From Apostichopus japonicus (taxonomy: Eukaryota; Echinodermata; Holothuroidea; Aspidochirotida; Stichopodidae), in assembly GCF_037975245.1 (NCBI RefSeq), contig NC_092572.1:1959501-2023500 (forward strand): a stretch of DNA of 64,000 nucleotides, written 5' to 3'. Numbering within the stretch: position 1 is the stretch's first letter; the number at the start of each line of letters is the position of its first letter. This document shows positions 24,974 to 38,479 of this stretch, piece after piece. The notes beneath the pieces were generated by a model. The model did not search any database, had not been told where the DNA came from, and was given only the letters and a program-made list of their open reading frames with translations. Both the position numbers and the translations under genes were made by a program.

Positions 24974-27900
24974 TTAGGTTCCTCCACATCGTTTAACTTT
25001 TTTCTTAAGGTGCTTAAAATGTATAAACTCGATATTACCTTCTAAATTACCAATATTCTGTAGTTCGTCTTTAGAAAAATTTTCTGGAACTTTGCTGTTA
25101 TGAAACCTTTTAGAAAGAAAAGGTAAACAGTTCTATGAATTTATACAGGCCGACTTTCTAACTTATGTATCGCATTTGGTACTCTTTATACTTCATAAAA
25201 ATGTAGTTTTGGATGACTTCAGAAAGGGCATCAACATATATCAATATAGATGTTTATGATTGTTTAAGGGGTGAAAAACAATTAACACCTAGAAATGTCT
25301 CATGGGTACTAACGCTACACAACACTGTAGAGAAAAGCGAAGTGTCCAAAACACATGTGGAGAAAGCAGATAGGATTAAAATCTACTTACTCTATTGTTA
25401 TCTTCATCTGTTGAAAAGTTCTTATGACAGCTTTGAATTGATCTTTTTCTGCTAAATTAACCCCGTGAAAGACAAGCCGTTCGTAGATGGTTGGTAAATT
25501 GCTCAATTGAACAATTGGGAAGTCTCCATGTATCTCCAAAGAACCAATCGTGATCTGTTGGTATAAAATAAAATTAAACAATGAATTTTTTTTTGTTTCG
25601 GCATTACGTTATTATATTAAAAAACAGTATTTTCGCCGTTCGAGTTGATTGTGATGTATTTTGAGGCACAAAAAAAAGAGTTTGTGAGGCTCAAATGCAT
25701 TCCCATGCGGCAGATCTGACAACAGGGATACTTGGCGTGTGATGGGTTCGGAAAAAAAAACTTCGAATAAAACTGAAAGATATGTGATAACTATGTCTGC
25801 ATTTGAACGCACACTCTTCAATATGAGAGGGAAAATGTTATGAAACTGCTTATCTTTAACGCGCTAAGCCTGTACATGTGAATATAGAAATGATAGATAG
25901 GTAGTATCGATCATAGCAAGATCTTCATGGTAACCCAGCATGTGTCCCTGCTGAGGGGAACATAATGAGGCTGATACGGCCAAGTTAACGCCATGTATGG
26001 CAACAGGGACGAGTTTCTTACATAGATATGCAACGATTTGACTGAGGACTTAAGCATATCGATCACACAATTTAAGAACTGGATAATTATATTTTATTTG
26101 AAACTTCTCTCTGAAAAGTTGTAAATTTCACTAATTTTGCTTGCTTTCTAATCCACATGGTTGTTTATTCTAACTATGAACAATAGTTGGTAACGATAAA
26201 GTTGCAACATATCTATCTCACAAGCAAGAGGAAACAGTGGTTCACATTTATAGCACACTATTCAGTGTACTTTGATATCTTTCTAATACAAATAAGACTC
26301 CTAAAACGTTTCTTTCATAAACAAATTGACAAATTTGACGTAGTTCGTTTTTTTATAACTACCAATCTATATATGGCGTTTGATTTTACTTTAATAATTT
26401 TTGTTTCAGAATTAATACCGTGTCACAGTGTATTAAATAATCTATTTCTTATCTGAAATAGTGTAGTTCGAAATTTTGGAATTTCAATCTGACAACCAAA
26501 CAAAGTCACCAAAATGTAACAAAATGAAACTAATGCAAATTTGAATACTTCAGCGATATTAGAAATAGCAGCACAATTCACGAAACTCCGCCTACCTGTT
26601 TTAGAAATTTAAGTTCAACGCACCTTATGCCCTAATCTGCCACGTGAAAAAACTTCTGGTGATGGCTTGTTGATGTTCAAATATATCTCAAAGGGGAGGG
26701 AAACCCCATTCAACATACAATCCTACCCATACCGGCAGTCCGTGACTTTAGGTTATTACTTTATAATACAATGTATAATTCAGGATATATATCGCAAAAG
26801 TTATTCACAAGGATGCTTAAGTATAATCTATATAAATAAAACAATACTTGCATTTTCTCTTTTCATAAATATAATAATCCTTACCTTTGTCTCTTTACAA
26901 CTCTTCAACAAGTGTAGAATTGCCTCCTGGTGATACTCATCTGGCATGTGCCTGAACAGTAACTTCTTCATGTGTAACATGTTAGCGTATTTCCTGTACT
27001 CCTCCTCATCATGTGTCCCTACTTCCAGCAAACATGCTAATAGATCAAAGTTACCAGATTTTACAAGAGTCTCCGTGCTTTGCGTCTTCTCTGTACTAAA
27101 CCGGAACAAATGATCCGCCAGTGGTTTGTTATCTTCATTGCAGTTATTTAAGTAAATAGAGGCAAAGAACCTTGCAATTAATGGAGATCTAGAAAGATAA
27201 TCACTCCATCCATCGGTAATTATATCTTCCATATGAGTTTTCCAAGCATTCGATATATCTTCTGAATGTTTGGCATTCAAGGGTCTTTCCTCAGGATCAA
27301 CGTCTTTGCCTTTTTCTTCGTGTTGTTTTTTTTCCAAACGTACATGTTTTTGCTTCTCTTTGTCATTCTGTTTACTTTCTTTTAGTTGCCTAAATCTTTT
27401 GAAGAACAAATTTCTGTGTGACTCAGTAAACCCGACCACGTCTACCCTTGTGTAAGTTGTGTTCATAATTTTTACGTAATGGTCGAGTTTACGGGAAGTG
27501 ACCCAAATGTTCATCTTGCTAAAGTCAGCAACATCACCCTCTAATACCTGCTTTATAGTTAATCTCCTCCCCTTGCCATCATTTGTTACAGTATTATGAA
27601 GCCTTGACCAATTGCTAATTCCATCTAACATCACAATGCTCTTTTTTCTTTGAAGTTCTAAAATAATTCTGTTAGCTTCTGCCGCAGACTTTTTGCGTCC
27701 CAAAAATGTCATGAGTTCCTCCAATATGCAAGCATCTTTTGGAACATTCTCAAGTTGAAAATAGATCAGAATATAATCTTTAAAAATTTCTCCTTTGCTC
27801 CATTTTCTTGACATATCCCGAAATAAATGTGATTTGCCAATACCAGGCTCGCCAACAAATAATACTCGGTTACCCTGGTCGCCCTTGGATAATGCAGCAA

Positions 27901-30900
27901 TCAGTTCATCGGCATTATTCACACGTGATATTTCGTTGTTTGTGTATGTTATCGTGTACTGACAGTCACTACAATAACTGTTTATTGAAGAGATATCTGT
28001 CAATTCTTCCAACAACGTCTTCTGTTTAACTTCTTTCAACAGGGTTCCTATCGAGAAAGAATATGAGAAAGACGATTATTTCAAATGTTTATGTAATTTA
28101 TTTCCATCAATTTATTTCCAAAAATTGGTTTTGAATTTACATTCAGCTGCTTCAATAATATCTAAAAGGTACAACTATTATTTACTGTCAACCCTTTCAC
28201 AATTATGAAGAAAAAGCGAGGTTGTTATTTCTGTAATAACAATAGTCTCTTAAATGTCGACGTATGATGTAACATGTGATGCAAACAAAATTTTGCAAAA
28301 AGAGCATCCGTCACATTCACCTATCACTTGCAAAGTACGACAATAAGTTTTTTTTTGTTTACATTGTTCCAAAACGTTACGAAATATTCAACCATTTCCA
28401 TACAATTGATCGTCAATCACCAAAGTTTCTCACATGTGAGAAAACACGCTATACTCTTACACTCCCTCTTACAGGACTACATTGATATATAAAAAATAAC
28501 AACGTACACCTTACTTCACGTTACTAAAATGAGGGTTGTGCTCTTGGCCAAATATATAATTGTCGATATGTCCTGTTGTAAAAACATGCTACCTTGAAGG
28601 AAACTATATTGTCGAGCTTCATTGTAACCCCATGAAAGAGGGTACATTGAAAAAAGATCAAAACATGGTATTTGCTGAATTATCGAGTAACACTAATATG
28701 AATCATAACATAACTAATGTATCTTCTTGTCAAGATGATGTGTTGGACACTAAACTTGTTATCACGTCAAAAAACACGACATGTGTTAACTTGTCAAAAC
28801 TGACATGGCACCTTAACACAATGTATCAATTAGTCGACATGCCGTGTCGCGTATACTAAGAAGGTAAATCTACAGCACTCTTTTTCCCTTCAGAGCCTCC
28901 ATTAATAACCGTGTACATTGATGTCACTAAAATGAAGGAGAACTGCATGTTTTTTTCTTTGCAGATGCAATTAACAAAATTCAAAATGAATCTTCAAAGT
29001 ATATACAACTTCATAAGGAAAACTAATTTACATATACCTTTCCATCCACCGTGGCGACGATGAAGCTTGTAGCAAAATACGGCGAGGCTAAGAGTTAATA
29101 TCCCTGAAGCACACGTTAATATTACTAGCGTTGAAGAGCTGATCGGCTTTGTGTTGTCTTCATCGCAGCTCTCTGAAAAAGGATCCATGTTTTTGGTAAG
29201 TACATTGGACGAATCCCTTGAAAATAAATGACTACAAGTTTATTAACACCCCCAAATTTCATAAAGTCAACAAGTTATCTGGTTAGTACAACATTTGGTT
29301 TGTAAGTTCTCAGCTATGTATTGAACCCTTGCGACTACCTCACCTACAGTGTTCTACTCGGAAGTCAAGAAGGTACGTAAGTATCAACTCAGGGATGACG
29401 TGTACTCACGAATGTACCTACCTTGTCTATCGCACCGCTAGTTATGAATCTTTTCAGGATGAAAAGGTGTCAAGAAGAAGGACTTCATCCGAATAATATT
29501 TAATAAGTACGCTTTGCAGCTGCATGTCATCACTCAGATTGTTCTGACAAAATGCGCCATGTTTTAAAGAAATGTCACCTGTTTTGTGTACATGTTTCTT
29601 TGACATTAACATAAGTTTCACATAATTTCGCGTATAGACAAAATAACATAATACGGACCTCCTTTCAGGACATCTAAACCAATGTAACAAGTATACATAT
29701 TTGTACAAATGGGGAAACGACAGCATAAACGAGTAAGTCATGCTAAATGAGCAATGCATCGCGTATTAAAGCGTGCACCGTGTACGGCATATCTTCTTAC
29801 AATTTCGAGTGGGTATATCCACCCTACAAGGTATTGAAAGGCTGTCCCGGTTTTATTATGCAAAATATGTGTTGTGTTGACAAGTGGGTCAAGGTAATCA
29901 TATCTCGTCTTTCACTACATAGAATTAGATATGAACTCTCAATAGCTGTGTTTATGTAAGATGTAGTGTGTAATTTGAATTTTGAAAGAAGCTTTCCAAT
30001 TGACATATTTGATATAGTTAGTTCGATTCTCTCGTAAACGTAATAAAGGTTGGTTAACTTACTATGAAAAAGTTAAGCCCATCCCAAAGTTCCCATCCAT
30101 CACCATATTCTATAGGTTTAGTCGTTAGAATGATTTAGAGAGTTATGCGGCATCGATATATATCCATTTTAAACAATTTTTTGATAAAGCTTTTGCATAG
30201 CGTTTATAGCCGATACCAAACAGCTGTCATTCTTGGCGACTGCAGTACGTTTCCCTTGATTTAAGAGTAGTTACTGTTAACAAATTTTCATGTTTGAAAT
30301 GGAAACACGTTTTTTTTCTTCAAACTAATCAGTTTTATCGTAAAGTCTCAATCATTTTATTAATGAAAAACCGCAAACAACATTCATTCTTACCGGACCG
30401 TACTTGAACTGTTGTATTTCCAATTGTCAATAGTTTGTGGTCGTAGAAAACAGAACAATTAAAGGTAATATATTCTGCACATGTTAATTCGAAGAGAATA
30501 GTAGTAGATATTTCCCAGGTATCCGTTGTAAGAGTCTTGATCGCTGATGATGCCGTCTCGGTGTAGTTAATATTATCTCCTTCGACATTCCAATACAAAG
30601 TAACATTCGGGCGTACCTGTTCTATATAACAAGTTAAAGTGGTTGGGACCTTTGATTTAATTGTTACGGTACATTCATCGCAGCTACGGCAAGACTGAAC
30701 GATAGCGCATGGAGGCGTCGGTGTAACTTTAATAAAATAAATATGAAACATAGAATGATTATTCTTAGTGGGTTGTGCAGCTAGATTTAATTAAAATAAA
30801 TACTTCTAATAATCACAATGAATGTGGGGGAACAGCGTAAATCTAACTTTAAAGGAAGATATTGTTAAAGGCCACGTTATGTCATCAGACCTCGATCTCA

Positions 30901-32428
30901 ACTTCTTAAAGTTCAGTTTTAACGTGAATGAAGTTATGTAAAGACTAGTTACTTCAAAATTATATAAGCGCCTAAATCTTAATTCTCAAAGTATAAAAAG
31001 GACTTAAAGATCAAACAACATTTTTACGACGAACATAATAATTGTAATACATTTCCACTTGACTAATGTAACATTGAAATTAAGGAAATAAGGTTATTGT
31101 CATCATGCAGACTCCAAATAACAAGTCTAAGAACATACTCACCTGTTATTAAAACTGAAATAGACCGTCTCCATATTGTGCCATTCTCAAAAATTACAGC
31201 AAATGTATATATGGCCTCGTGTTCCAGCTTAGCATTGATAATTTTCATGTTTCCTTCAGAGGTGATGTCATAATGGTCATCGTCATATTTCTCCCCACCT
31301 TTTACACCATTCTCTAATCTAAGGATTGGTTGAGTGTGGGATGCTGAACCCTTGTACCAATAGTATTTTTGCACGTTACCGACAATCATGCAGTATATGG
31401 TTTCTGTATCCATTCTTTCGACGCTCTGCCTCAAAGGACAATTTTGGCCAAAACCTGTAGGTAAAGTAATGAGATCATTTTAAAATTATCTAGTGGGTTT
31501 AAACAATGTTGCTTATAGCAGTAGGAATGAAAAAACTTAACTTCCATGGACATACTAACGATCAATTAAGTATCTTCTACTTACCGTTTGTGCATTAAGA
31601 TGTGATTCAGTTCAGAATAAACACATATCTACTCATTTCAAGCAGAGTAACAGTTGTATAAAGGTCATATGTCTGCTATTGGGGTTTCATGAAATAAATT
31701 TTTACATAAGATATTACTATTTACAACACTTAAAATGTTTCCTACATGTTTAATATGCTTAAAACTTTCCACTAGCACGTATTATTATTATTTAGTAAAA
31801 ATACTGTGGGCCACTTCCTTCCGTATGGTCATGGAAAAGTGATGAATGCATATTTGACAAAGATTAAGGAATAAATTACTGTCGCCAATGTTTCTGATAT
31901 CTCGCGAATATTAAGTTGTCACGAAGGAAGCAACGCATTGGAAGTCTGTCATATGTATAGCATAAGAATTTAGAGTGCAAAGGTTATAACAGCCACACTT
32001 TGACGTCTACATGTGTTTGATGTAACTGTGTACTAACATTGTGTATTTGTACATAAATTTATTGTTTCTTTTACACCTGTAGTGATATAGCTATATGTGT
32101 CTATACGTCGAAGTAATGTCAAACCATAACAACGTCCCTCAATTGTAATCATTCTATGAAATCACATGAGCTTAACACACATAGGGTTAGACTACAGTTC
32201 AATCTTCTATAATTACACAATTGATAATTAGTCATCAAATGTAAATTGTAGTACCAGTAAACATCATAAAAGTGAACAATTTCCCTAATACATACTACGA
32301 AATGAAGAGTTCCGTTAATGGGCGGGTTCAATTACAGGCACTCAACGGGCTTATCATGTAATGTACAATGTTGCATCTTCATTACCTTGCTCCAGAAGGA
32401 TGAATAACACGAAAACTGACCAAACCAT
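24974..32428 (-). CDS. Membrane receptor Ig-Ig-TM-NACHT-LRR-like (760 aa)
   Basis: Seven minus-strand exons give an uninterrupted 761-codon frame: 32428-32386, 31454-31143, 30726-30394, 29172-29038, 28047-26885, 25554-25391 and 25106-24974. Every junction has an AG acceptor and GT donor, and all phases agree (1,1,1,1,0,2). Residues 1-14 start a hydrophobic signal peptide. Residues 15-118 are a V-like Ig domain, 119-229 a second Ig domain, about 244-264 a membrane helix followed by HRRHGG, and 275-662 a NACHT NTPase. The NACHT has Walker A GEPGIGKS at 340-347, Walker B IVMLDG at 412-417 and the sensor-like stretch NIWVTSR at 454-460. A Lys/Glu-rich insert lies at about 494-538. Residues 663-760 are LRR-like. 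No death or CARD domain is present. NACHT proteins oligomerise on NTP binding. A surface receptor feeding such a switch is inferred from architecture alone. An acceptor-like AG before 32454 suggests an upstream non-coding exon. No start-to-stop defect was seen. Confidence 0.85.
26885..28047 (-). other. NACHT exon of the Ig-NACHT receptor
   Basis: This single 1163-nt exon carries the whole NTPase. It enters in phase 1 from the membrane exon and leaves in phase 0. The acceptor reads TCGATAG and the donor GTAAGG. Walker A, Walker B and the following WVTSR motif stand in the usual NACHT order and spacing. The first codons give TLLKEVKQK, with no in-frame ATG near the exon start, which supports the exon being reached by splicing and not starting its own protein. 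Confidence 0.85.
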
Positions 32429-32517
32429 TATAAAGACGAAGTGTCAGATGATGTCTGAAATAGGAAATAACAATATGTTAGCCATAATAAATATATGAAA
32501 TGACAAGGTTATTTCAG

Positions 32518-35276
32518 CCATTTGGTAAAACGTGTTTCCACGTTGATTTGAATCAGTATACAGAATCCAGTGACGTGTGGTCTACAGCAGTGGTAATATG
32601 GGAGATTATGGCAGCAGGTAAGAAAGAATTACAAGTCGAAACAACTCTAAAATAATAATAATAATTCAAAAACATTGTTTGGTTGGTCTAATATTTATAT
32701 TATCAGTAAATTGAAATAAATATATTAACTTTCAAGTCAGCCTCAAGATACATTTTCTACAAAGATACTTCAATCATATAGGATTCGCAATATATGCAAT
32801 TATTTTAATTTTCAGTGATACTGATTGATAAGAAAAGAAATTAAGAGCAAAAGTAATGAGCTATCAAATAAAATAAAAAAAACGCTTAGTAGACCCACAT
32901 AGTAAATCTATTGCACTAACGAACCGATCATATATGGTAAACTGTGTTATAATATTAACCAATTCAGTGCATTCTACTTATATATTACATGTTGTACATA
33001 TAAATATTATGAATGTTTCCACCTTTATTAGGAAACCCACCATTTCCAGTCGACCAGGAAGTTAGATTTAACAAGGAAACGGTCACACCATTAGTACCCT
33101 GGCCGGAGAAGTACTTACAGATAAAGTTAAGACCCAATCTTGAAACTTGTCAAATTATCGCTTTCCAAAATACTTGATTGCAACAGGACGTGCAATGTAT
33201 CATTTGAAACAAATATTGGCATATTGTGTATTGCAGCTGTATATAAAATCACGATGACTGTGTTAATGCGAGCACGCGTATAACCTACTGAGCTGAATAT
33301 ATTCATTAATTTGACTTTATTATACATCGAAGATAATACATTTACTTTGAGTAGTGCTTTCATTTTGCGAGTTATCCTAGTTTTTAGTAGTGCATGGGAG
33401 CTGCCATTTCGTAAACCAGTGATGTCATATACCACTAGATCTGATATATCTTACTTTCTTTCATATTTCAAAGGAAACTGTTATGACATTTTAATTCTCA
33501 TTTCATTCAATTATTTGTTTATTCACAACTTTACAAGAGAGACAAAAAGTATATATATAAATCGATTACAAGCTGTGAAAGTAAGTGCATTAAAAACCAT
33601 GGTGGACTTAAAAAAAAATAACGTAGTCCCTTGTGCGAAAAGAAACATAAAAAGTACTACATTTAAAAATAACCGACCTTTCCCCACTAATACTAATCTC
33701 ACACCGGTCCCAAAACTAAGTTTTGTTCATGCAGTTTGTCATGAGCAACTATCAGTAACAACAGTATCGGTAACAACAAATAAATTCAAGAATGTAGCAG
33801 CACTTTGACGTAAACAGTTCCTAATAAATTTACTTTAATATGTCATGGTATTTAACTTATTACATTGTCTTGTACAATGGTAATGACAACTAGAAAATGA
33901 AGCAAACAATTGTTGAAAGAGTAAGTAACTAAGTTATGACACGATCAAAAACCAAAAGTTGTCATGATACCAATGCCTGAATTGTATCATATTAAGAGGC
34001 TCAATATGTTACATTAAGTATTTAAAAACCCAACTCAATTTTAGAAAATAAACAATGTAATAAGCCAAGAATAACGTAAGCACTTGAGGACATGTGGCTC
34101 GGTGATGTCATACTTTGCTTGATCAACCCTTCTGTATACTGTGTGATAGAACATTCAATTTCTGTGACATATATCTAATGGAGCAAGTTCTTCTTAGCTG
34201 CCTGTGGAAGGTGATAGGCACAGTTTATCCCTAACACCTATACTAATAACAATTGTTGCGTTGGTGTGTCCACTTATTTATTTGCCATTTGGTATTTGAA
34301 ATCATAGATTTACTTTAACAAATAATAGCGTAAAGTCAACTCTTGAGAATACCTAGCCGAAAAAATGATACCGGAAATATAAATTAAGCAATGCGTTGAT
34401 TCGTTTTACATGAAGAATTAAAACTAGATTACAATGTCTGATTCAGTTATTGGATATTTCTCCATTATATTTAGAAATAAAATCTTGTTTGATTGCTGGA
34501 ATCATAACTCTTCTCTCCGACCTTCTATTCATCATTTGAGGGAGACGTTCGTTGCTGTAAGTACCCCAGTAGTACCCCATTACTCATCTTTAGAATAGTT
34601 ATGACAAAACAGGTAATATATTTGGTTCATGGCGTTTTGAGGTTTTTTAGTATATTGATTTGAGTGTTCAGCATTCAGTTCAGGTATGTATACCTGAACT
34701 TTGACAAGGAGTTACTCACTGCAATGTTACAATATGTCATATACTGGATGTGTTGTAAGGAAATGTTAAAGTACTAAATTAAAATGCAAATCTTCAACTT
34801 TACTTCACGAGCGGTTCCTCCTTTTTTTAACTGGTTCTCGGACCTTTATGCGTGCCAAATAAACTATCAGCCACGGTCCTTGTGTTAGTGTGAGTGTATT
34901 ATGTCTTACAAGTTCTTTATAACGTACTTTGAGAGACGTGTTCCTATGCATCTTGTTTGCAAATATCTGACAATGATCTCCTAATAACCACATTGTGAGT
35001 CATAGAAACCGTTTTGTTTACATTTTGTATCATACCAATCAGAACAACTCATGTACCTTTGAGATATATTGTATATATAGCATTATAAATACTATGAATA
35101 TGTTGCCAGCAACCCAAAAAAAAAAACACATATATATTTTCTGTTAACAGATATTTGAGAAATTAATCGCGGACAGTTCTTACGAGATACCAATACCTAC
35201 GACGTATTTACCTATGAGAGCCCCTCGTACCGCTCAACCTACCTATGCAGAACACATATACCATGCTGGAGTGTGA
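32518..35276 (+). pseudogene. 5'-truncated second copy of the last four kinase exons
   Basis: Exons at 32518-32617, 33032-33125, 34475-34556 and 35151-35276 match the last four exons of the Ig-pseudokinase gene. The last three have identical lengths (94, 82 and 126 nt) and all have flanking AG/GT signals. Shared stretches include QYTESSDVWST, PWPEKYLQ, LRPSIH and TTYLPMRAP. All four remain open, and the copy ends with its own TGA. The first exon has diverged upstream of QYTESS and has lost the PPE motif, although an acceptor (ATTTCAG) and an open frame in the right phase are present. No catalytic-loop, N-lobe, membrane or Ig exons precede it. It could be a partial duplication that is no longer expressed, or an alternative 3' end reached by very long splicing. 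Confidence 0.7.
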
Positions 35277-38200
35277 ATTGCAGTAAACTAGGCTTTGTAG
35301 ATCATTGGTGAGCGTTACTATACCCAAACAGCCCCGAAACCTGTTAGAGTTACTTGCTCGGAAGATTAATGTACTGGGAAGTAGACCCAGGTGTACCTGG
35401 TTCTGTCATACATTTCATGTTACCTTGACCACCTCGGATGCTTTTTGCTACATATGAAGACATCTTTCGTGCAGTACAGTTGAATGGGGGTGTTGTTTCA
35501 TAACAACTTCCTGGTTGAATTACATGCAAAGATGTCCTCACTGTTATCAACATAAGCGTAACAATGACAGACATTTGTCATGTCATGCTTTATATGTGTT
35601 GAGTAACACGGAAAAATAATTATTAATTCATACTAGTATGACATTTTAATAAACATGGAACTATTTGTACCTAAACATTAACAATGTCTACGTTATTCCT
35701 ACTAGATTTGCGACAACTAGCTGTTGAAGTGAATTATATCAAGTCAGTGTGATTAGCTAATCTTTCTCATAGGAATGATGAGATATTGCAGTTCATTCGC
35801 CAGTTGGGTCATTTACAGCTATGTCGGTTGCCACCTGACAACCTGCTTTCGGGGTCAAACATGGTTGGGCTCTGGAATTCAATGACTAAAGGGAGGGGTC
35901 AAACGTGTCCGTGTGTATATGTTTGGTGGGCGTGTGTAAGTGTGTCAGCAAGCAGTATAATGGAAGACTATATCTCCAGAAGAACACAATAAATGTATTT
36001 TATACTTGGTATGCTTTTATCAGTCAGAGGTAGTATATGATCATGGTTGTTTTTGGTGGAGGTCGTATATTTAATGCATTTCTAACTGTTATAGCATTGT
36101 CCCATGTGGTATAATACATCATGGTTGTAGTGTGCAAGTACATATTACCCCAGCATCATAACATTGATTATTGAGGATGGTTTCAACAGATAGAAATCAG
36201 TGAAATATAACTTGTGATATAAATATTAATAGGCTAACAGCTAATGTTGGTAATTTGTAAAAGTATGGTGTATGGTGCCTGACCCTACCCCTTCATCGGT
36301 AGACTATCTATAGGAAATGGAAGTAACACAGCATGTGTCACTGATTACCGCTCTGTACTAGTAGCATAGACTAACCTTAAGGTCCTCAAATAGTCCATGA
36401 CGATCTCCTCTTCCCATATCATCAACCACCATATAGTCCGTGGATGGAATACATGTCACCAAACTTGAGTATTATTTCATTCCTCATTGTTGTCCCAAGT
36501 GCTGTAAGAGGGTTACACTAACTTCCTCACTTAGTAAAAAAGTATATGTTGCCATAATTTTCATATCTGTAATTATTAAAATAAATTATTTGGTATTCGT
36601 AATTTGCTCAGTGAACACTTCAAACGGTACCTTACTGCAGCCTTTACAATAGTTACAGTCCCCCTAAGTGTTGTTTACATATTGTATATCCTAATAGTCA
36701 TATGCAGGTATGTGGAAAAGGAAATACTTCATAGTCCTGAATATCTCAGAAACATGAACCAGATACAAAAAATAGCATAATTTGAAAGTAAATGTACATT
36801 TCCTTTAATATATGGTTTTCAGCGCATACTAGAATATTGTACCAAATACCATAGAACTGTATTATTATTATTTAAGGGCATGTTCATGTTTTTTTTTTTA
36901 CTATTTAAGTTGATATTTTGGAGAACATTTAAAATTACACAAGCGGGTTAAAATGACTCGGATTAAGATGAATTCAGACTTGAGCCAGAGTCCAGTCAAG
37001 TCTGTTCTAATGTACTATGATGATCACTTATCGATAAAAAAATGTTTTCTTTATAATCATACTCAATATTATTTGTCATTTACAATTTGCTGCAGTAATA
37101 TCAGCTATTCAAGACAAATCTGTATTGCAGTCATGTATATACAGATGTTGAATTTTCTATAGGCCTTTACACCAAATGTCCTTGTGATTGTCCATCTGGG
37201 GAAAATCGTACCTCTGCCGCTGGACACGATCAGTGACTTATGATATAACACCGGAACAAATTCCACAAGGATGAATATTTTGCTTTGCACCCTTGGCATA
37301 ACATATATCACTCATGCGAAGTTATTTGACTACCCCTCCCATTTAACAATACATTTGGGGAAAACTATATGTTATTAGCATTGTTTGGTCCCTCACACTT
37401 TGAAAGTATGTTATCAGAAGCGAAAAGGTGCCGTCCAACATTTCAATAGCCCCCCCCCCACACACACACATCAGCGCGCCCAAATTTACAGTACTCACTG
37501 ATTCAGTATTGAGATCCCCATTCTCACATACGTACAGCAATGTGTCCACAAAATGCGGTCCACAGTGGAGTAGTACCGTAAACAATCTAGGGCGCACCTA
37601 CTACCTCCACGTTTTTGTTTTCGGATGATTCTCTCATCAGAGACGAACTCTTATCAGGTTAGGCACCCCATCCTATCCCTACCCCAGACGCGTTCCCTTC
37701 GACACCATTCCAGGTTTTCAGGGGCCAGTAGCCTCCACTCTGGGGCAAACTATTTCAACAGAAGAACCAATAAAAATCAGTGACATATAGATAAAAACGT
37801 CACAAAATGGAAGCTTAGGCGCCGTACGGTCCATCACCCGAATCACGTATTCGACACAGTAACTACTGCGTAAACTGATAAAATAGATCAACTTACGGGA
37901 CATCACTTTTGTAATTCATGGAACCTTTGTGTGCATTAAGGGACCAAACTCAGTGACCTGTTACTTTTAAGAAGTTACGTGAAGTTTTGTTTTTATGAGT
38001 AAAAAGCAGACATCGTGGACTACCACTGCAGCCGATTTGTAGTATGTTTAGTTTGAGAGAGGGGTTTGAATGTAACATTAAGCATATTGCCATAAATGCC
38101 TAGACCCAAGCTTTGGAAGTGGTCGTTTGGACATATTTGAGTCGCCGTCATTTCTTGTATGTAATAGGTATGACTTGAAATGTCTTATCATGATTAAAGA

Positions 38201-38479
38201 TACGCTTAGATGTTATCACTGCAATTTGCAAGAATAACGCTTTCGCGAACATGATATAGTAACACAGTATAATAGCACGTTTCCCTAAATTTGAGAAACA
38301 CACTGGGTTGAGGGGCAAATTTAAAGAAAACATTACTCTAAAAATAAAGATGCTATCATAGTACAAGTATTTTTTTTAATAGAAAAACACCGCTATCGCC
38401 CTAAATGTTACTTTTTGATATGTTACCCGAAGTTTTGTACCAAAGAGTTCATTCACATAGGGCGACATGTATATGTGTA
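35277..38479. other. Intergenic region, no gene recognised
   Basis: No recognised domain is present. A C-run followed by CA repeats lies at about 37449-37470. One short minus-strand frame (35350-35574) is listed separately. The remaining open frames are short and look like chance. Confidence 0.5.
35350..35574 (-). CDS. Small hypothetical ORF, 74 aa
   Basis: An ATG-started minus-strand frame begins with a hydrophobic stretch (MSVIVTLMLI) and has three cysteines, one NCT glycosylation-type site and a C-terminal SQYINLPSK. It could be a small secreted peptide, a stray receptor exon or chance. It ends in TAA without splice signals. The family is not recognised. It sits 74 bp past the stop of the duplicated kinase tail, on the opposite strand. 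Confidence 0.25.
   Translation of the reverse strand: MSVIVTLMLITVRTSLHVIQPGSCYETTPPFNCTARKMSSYVAKSIRGGQGNMKCMTEPGTPGSTSQYINLPSK

Noticed and set aside
28037-28039. TTG as an independent start for the NACHT exon
   Set aside because: An acceptor at 28048 and phase agreement with the membrane exon show the region is entered by splicing.
33311-33808. 165-codon plus-strand open frame
   Set aside because: It lies in an intron of the duplicated kinase tail, has no domain, and its composition is that of non-coding AT-rich DNA.
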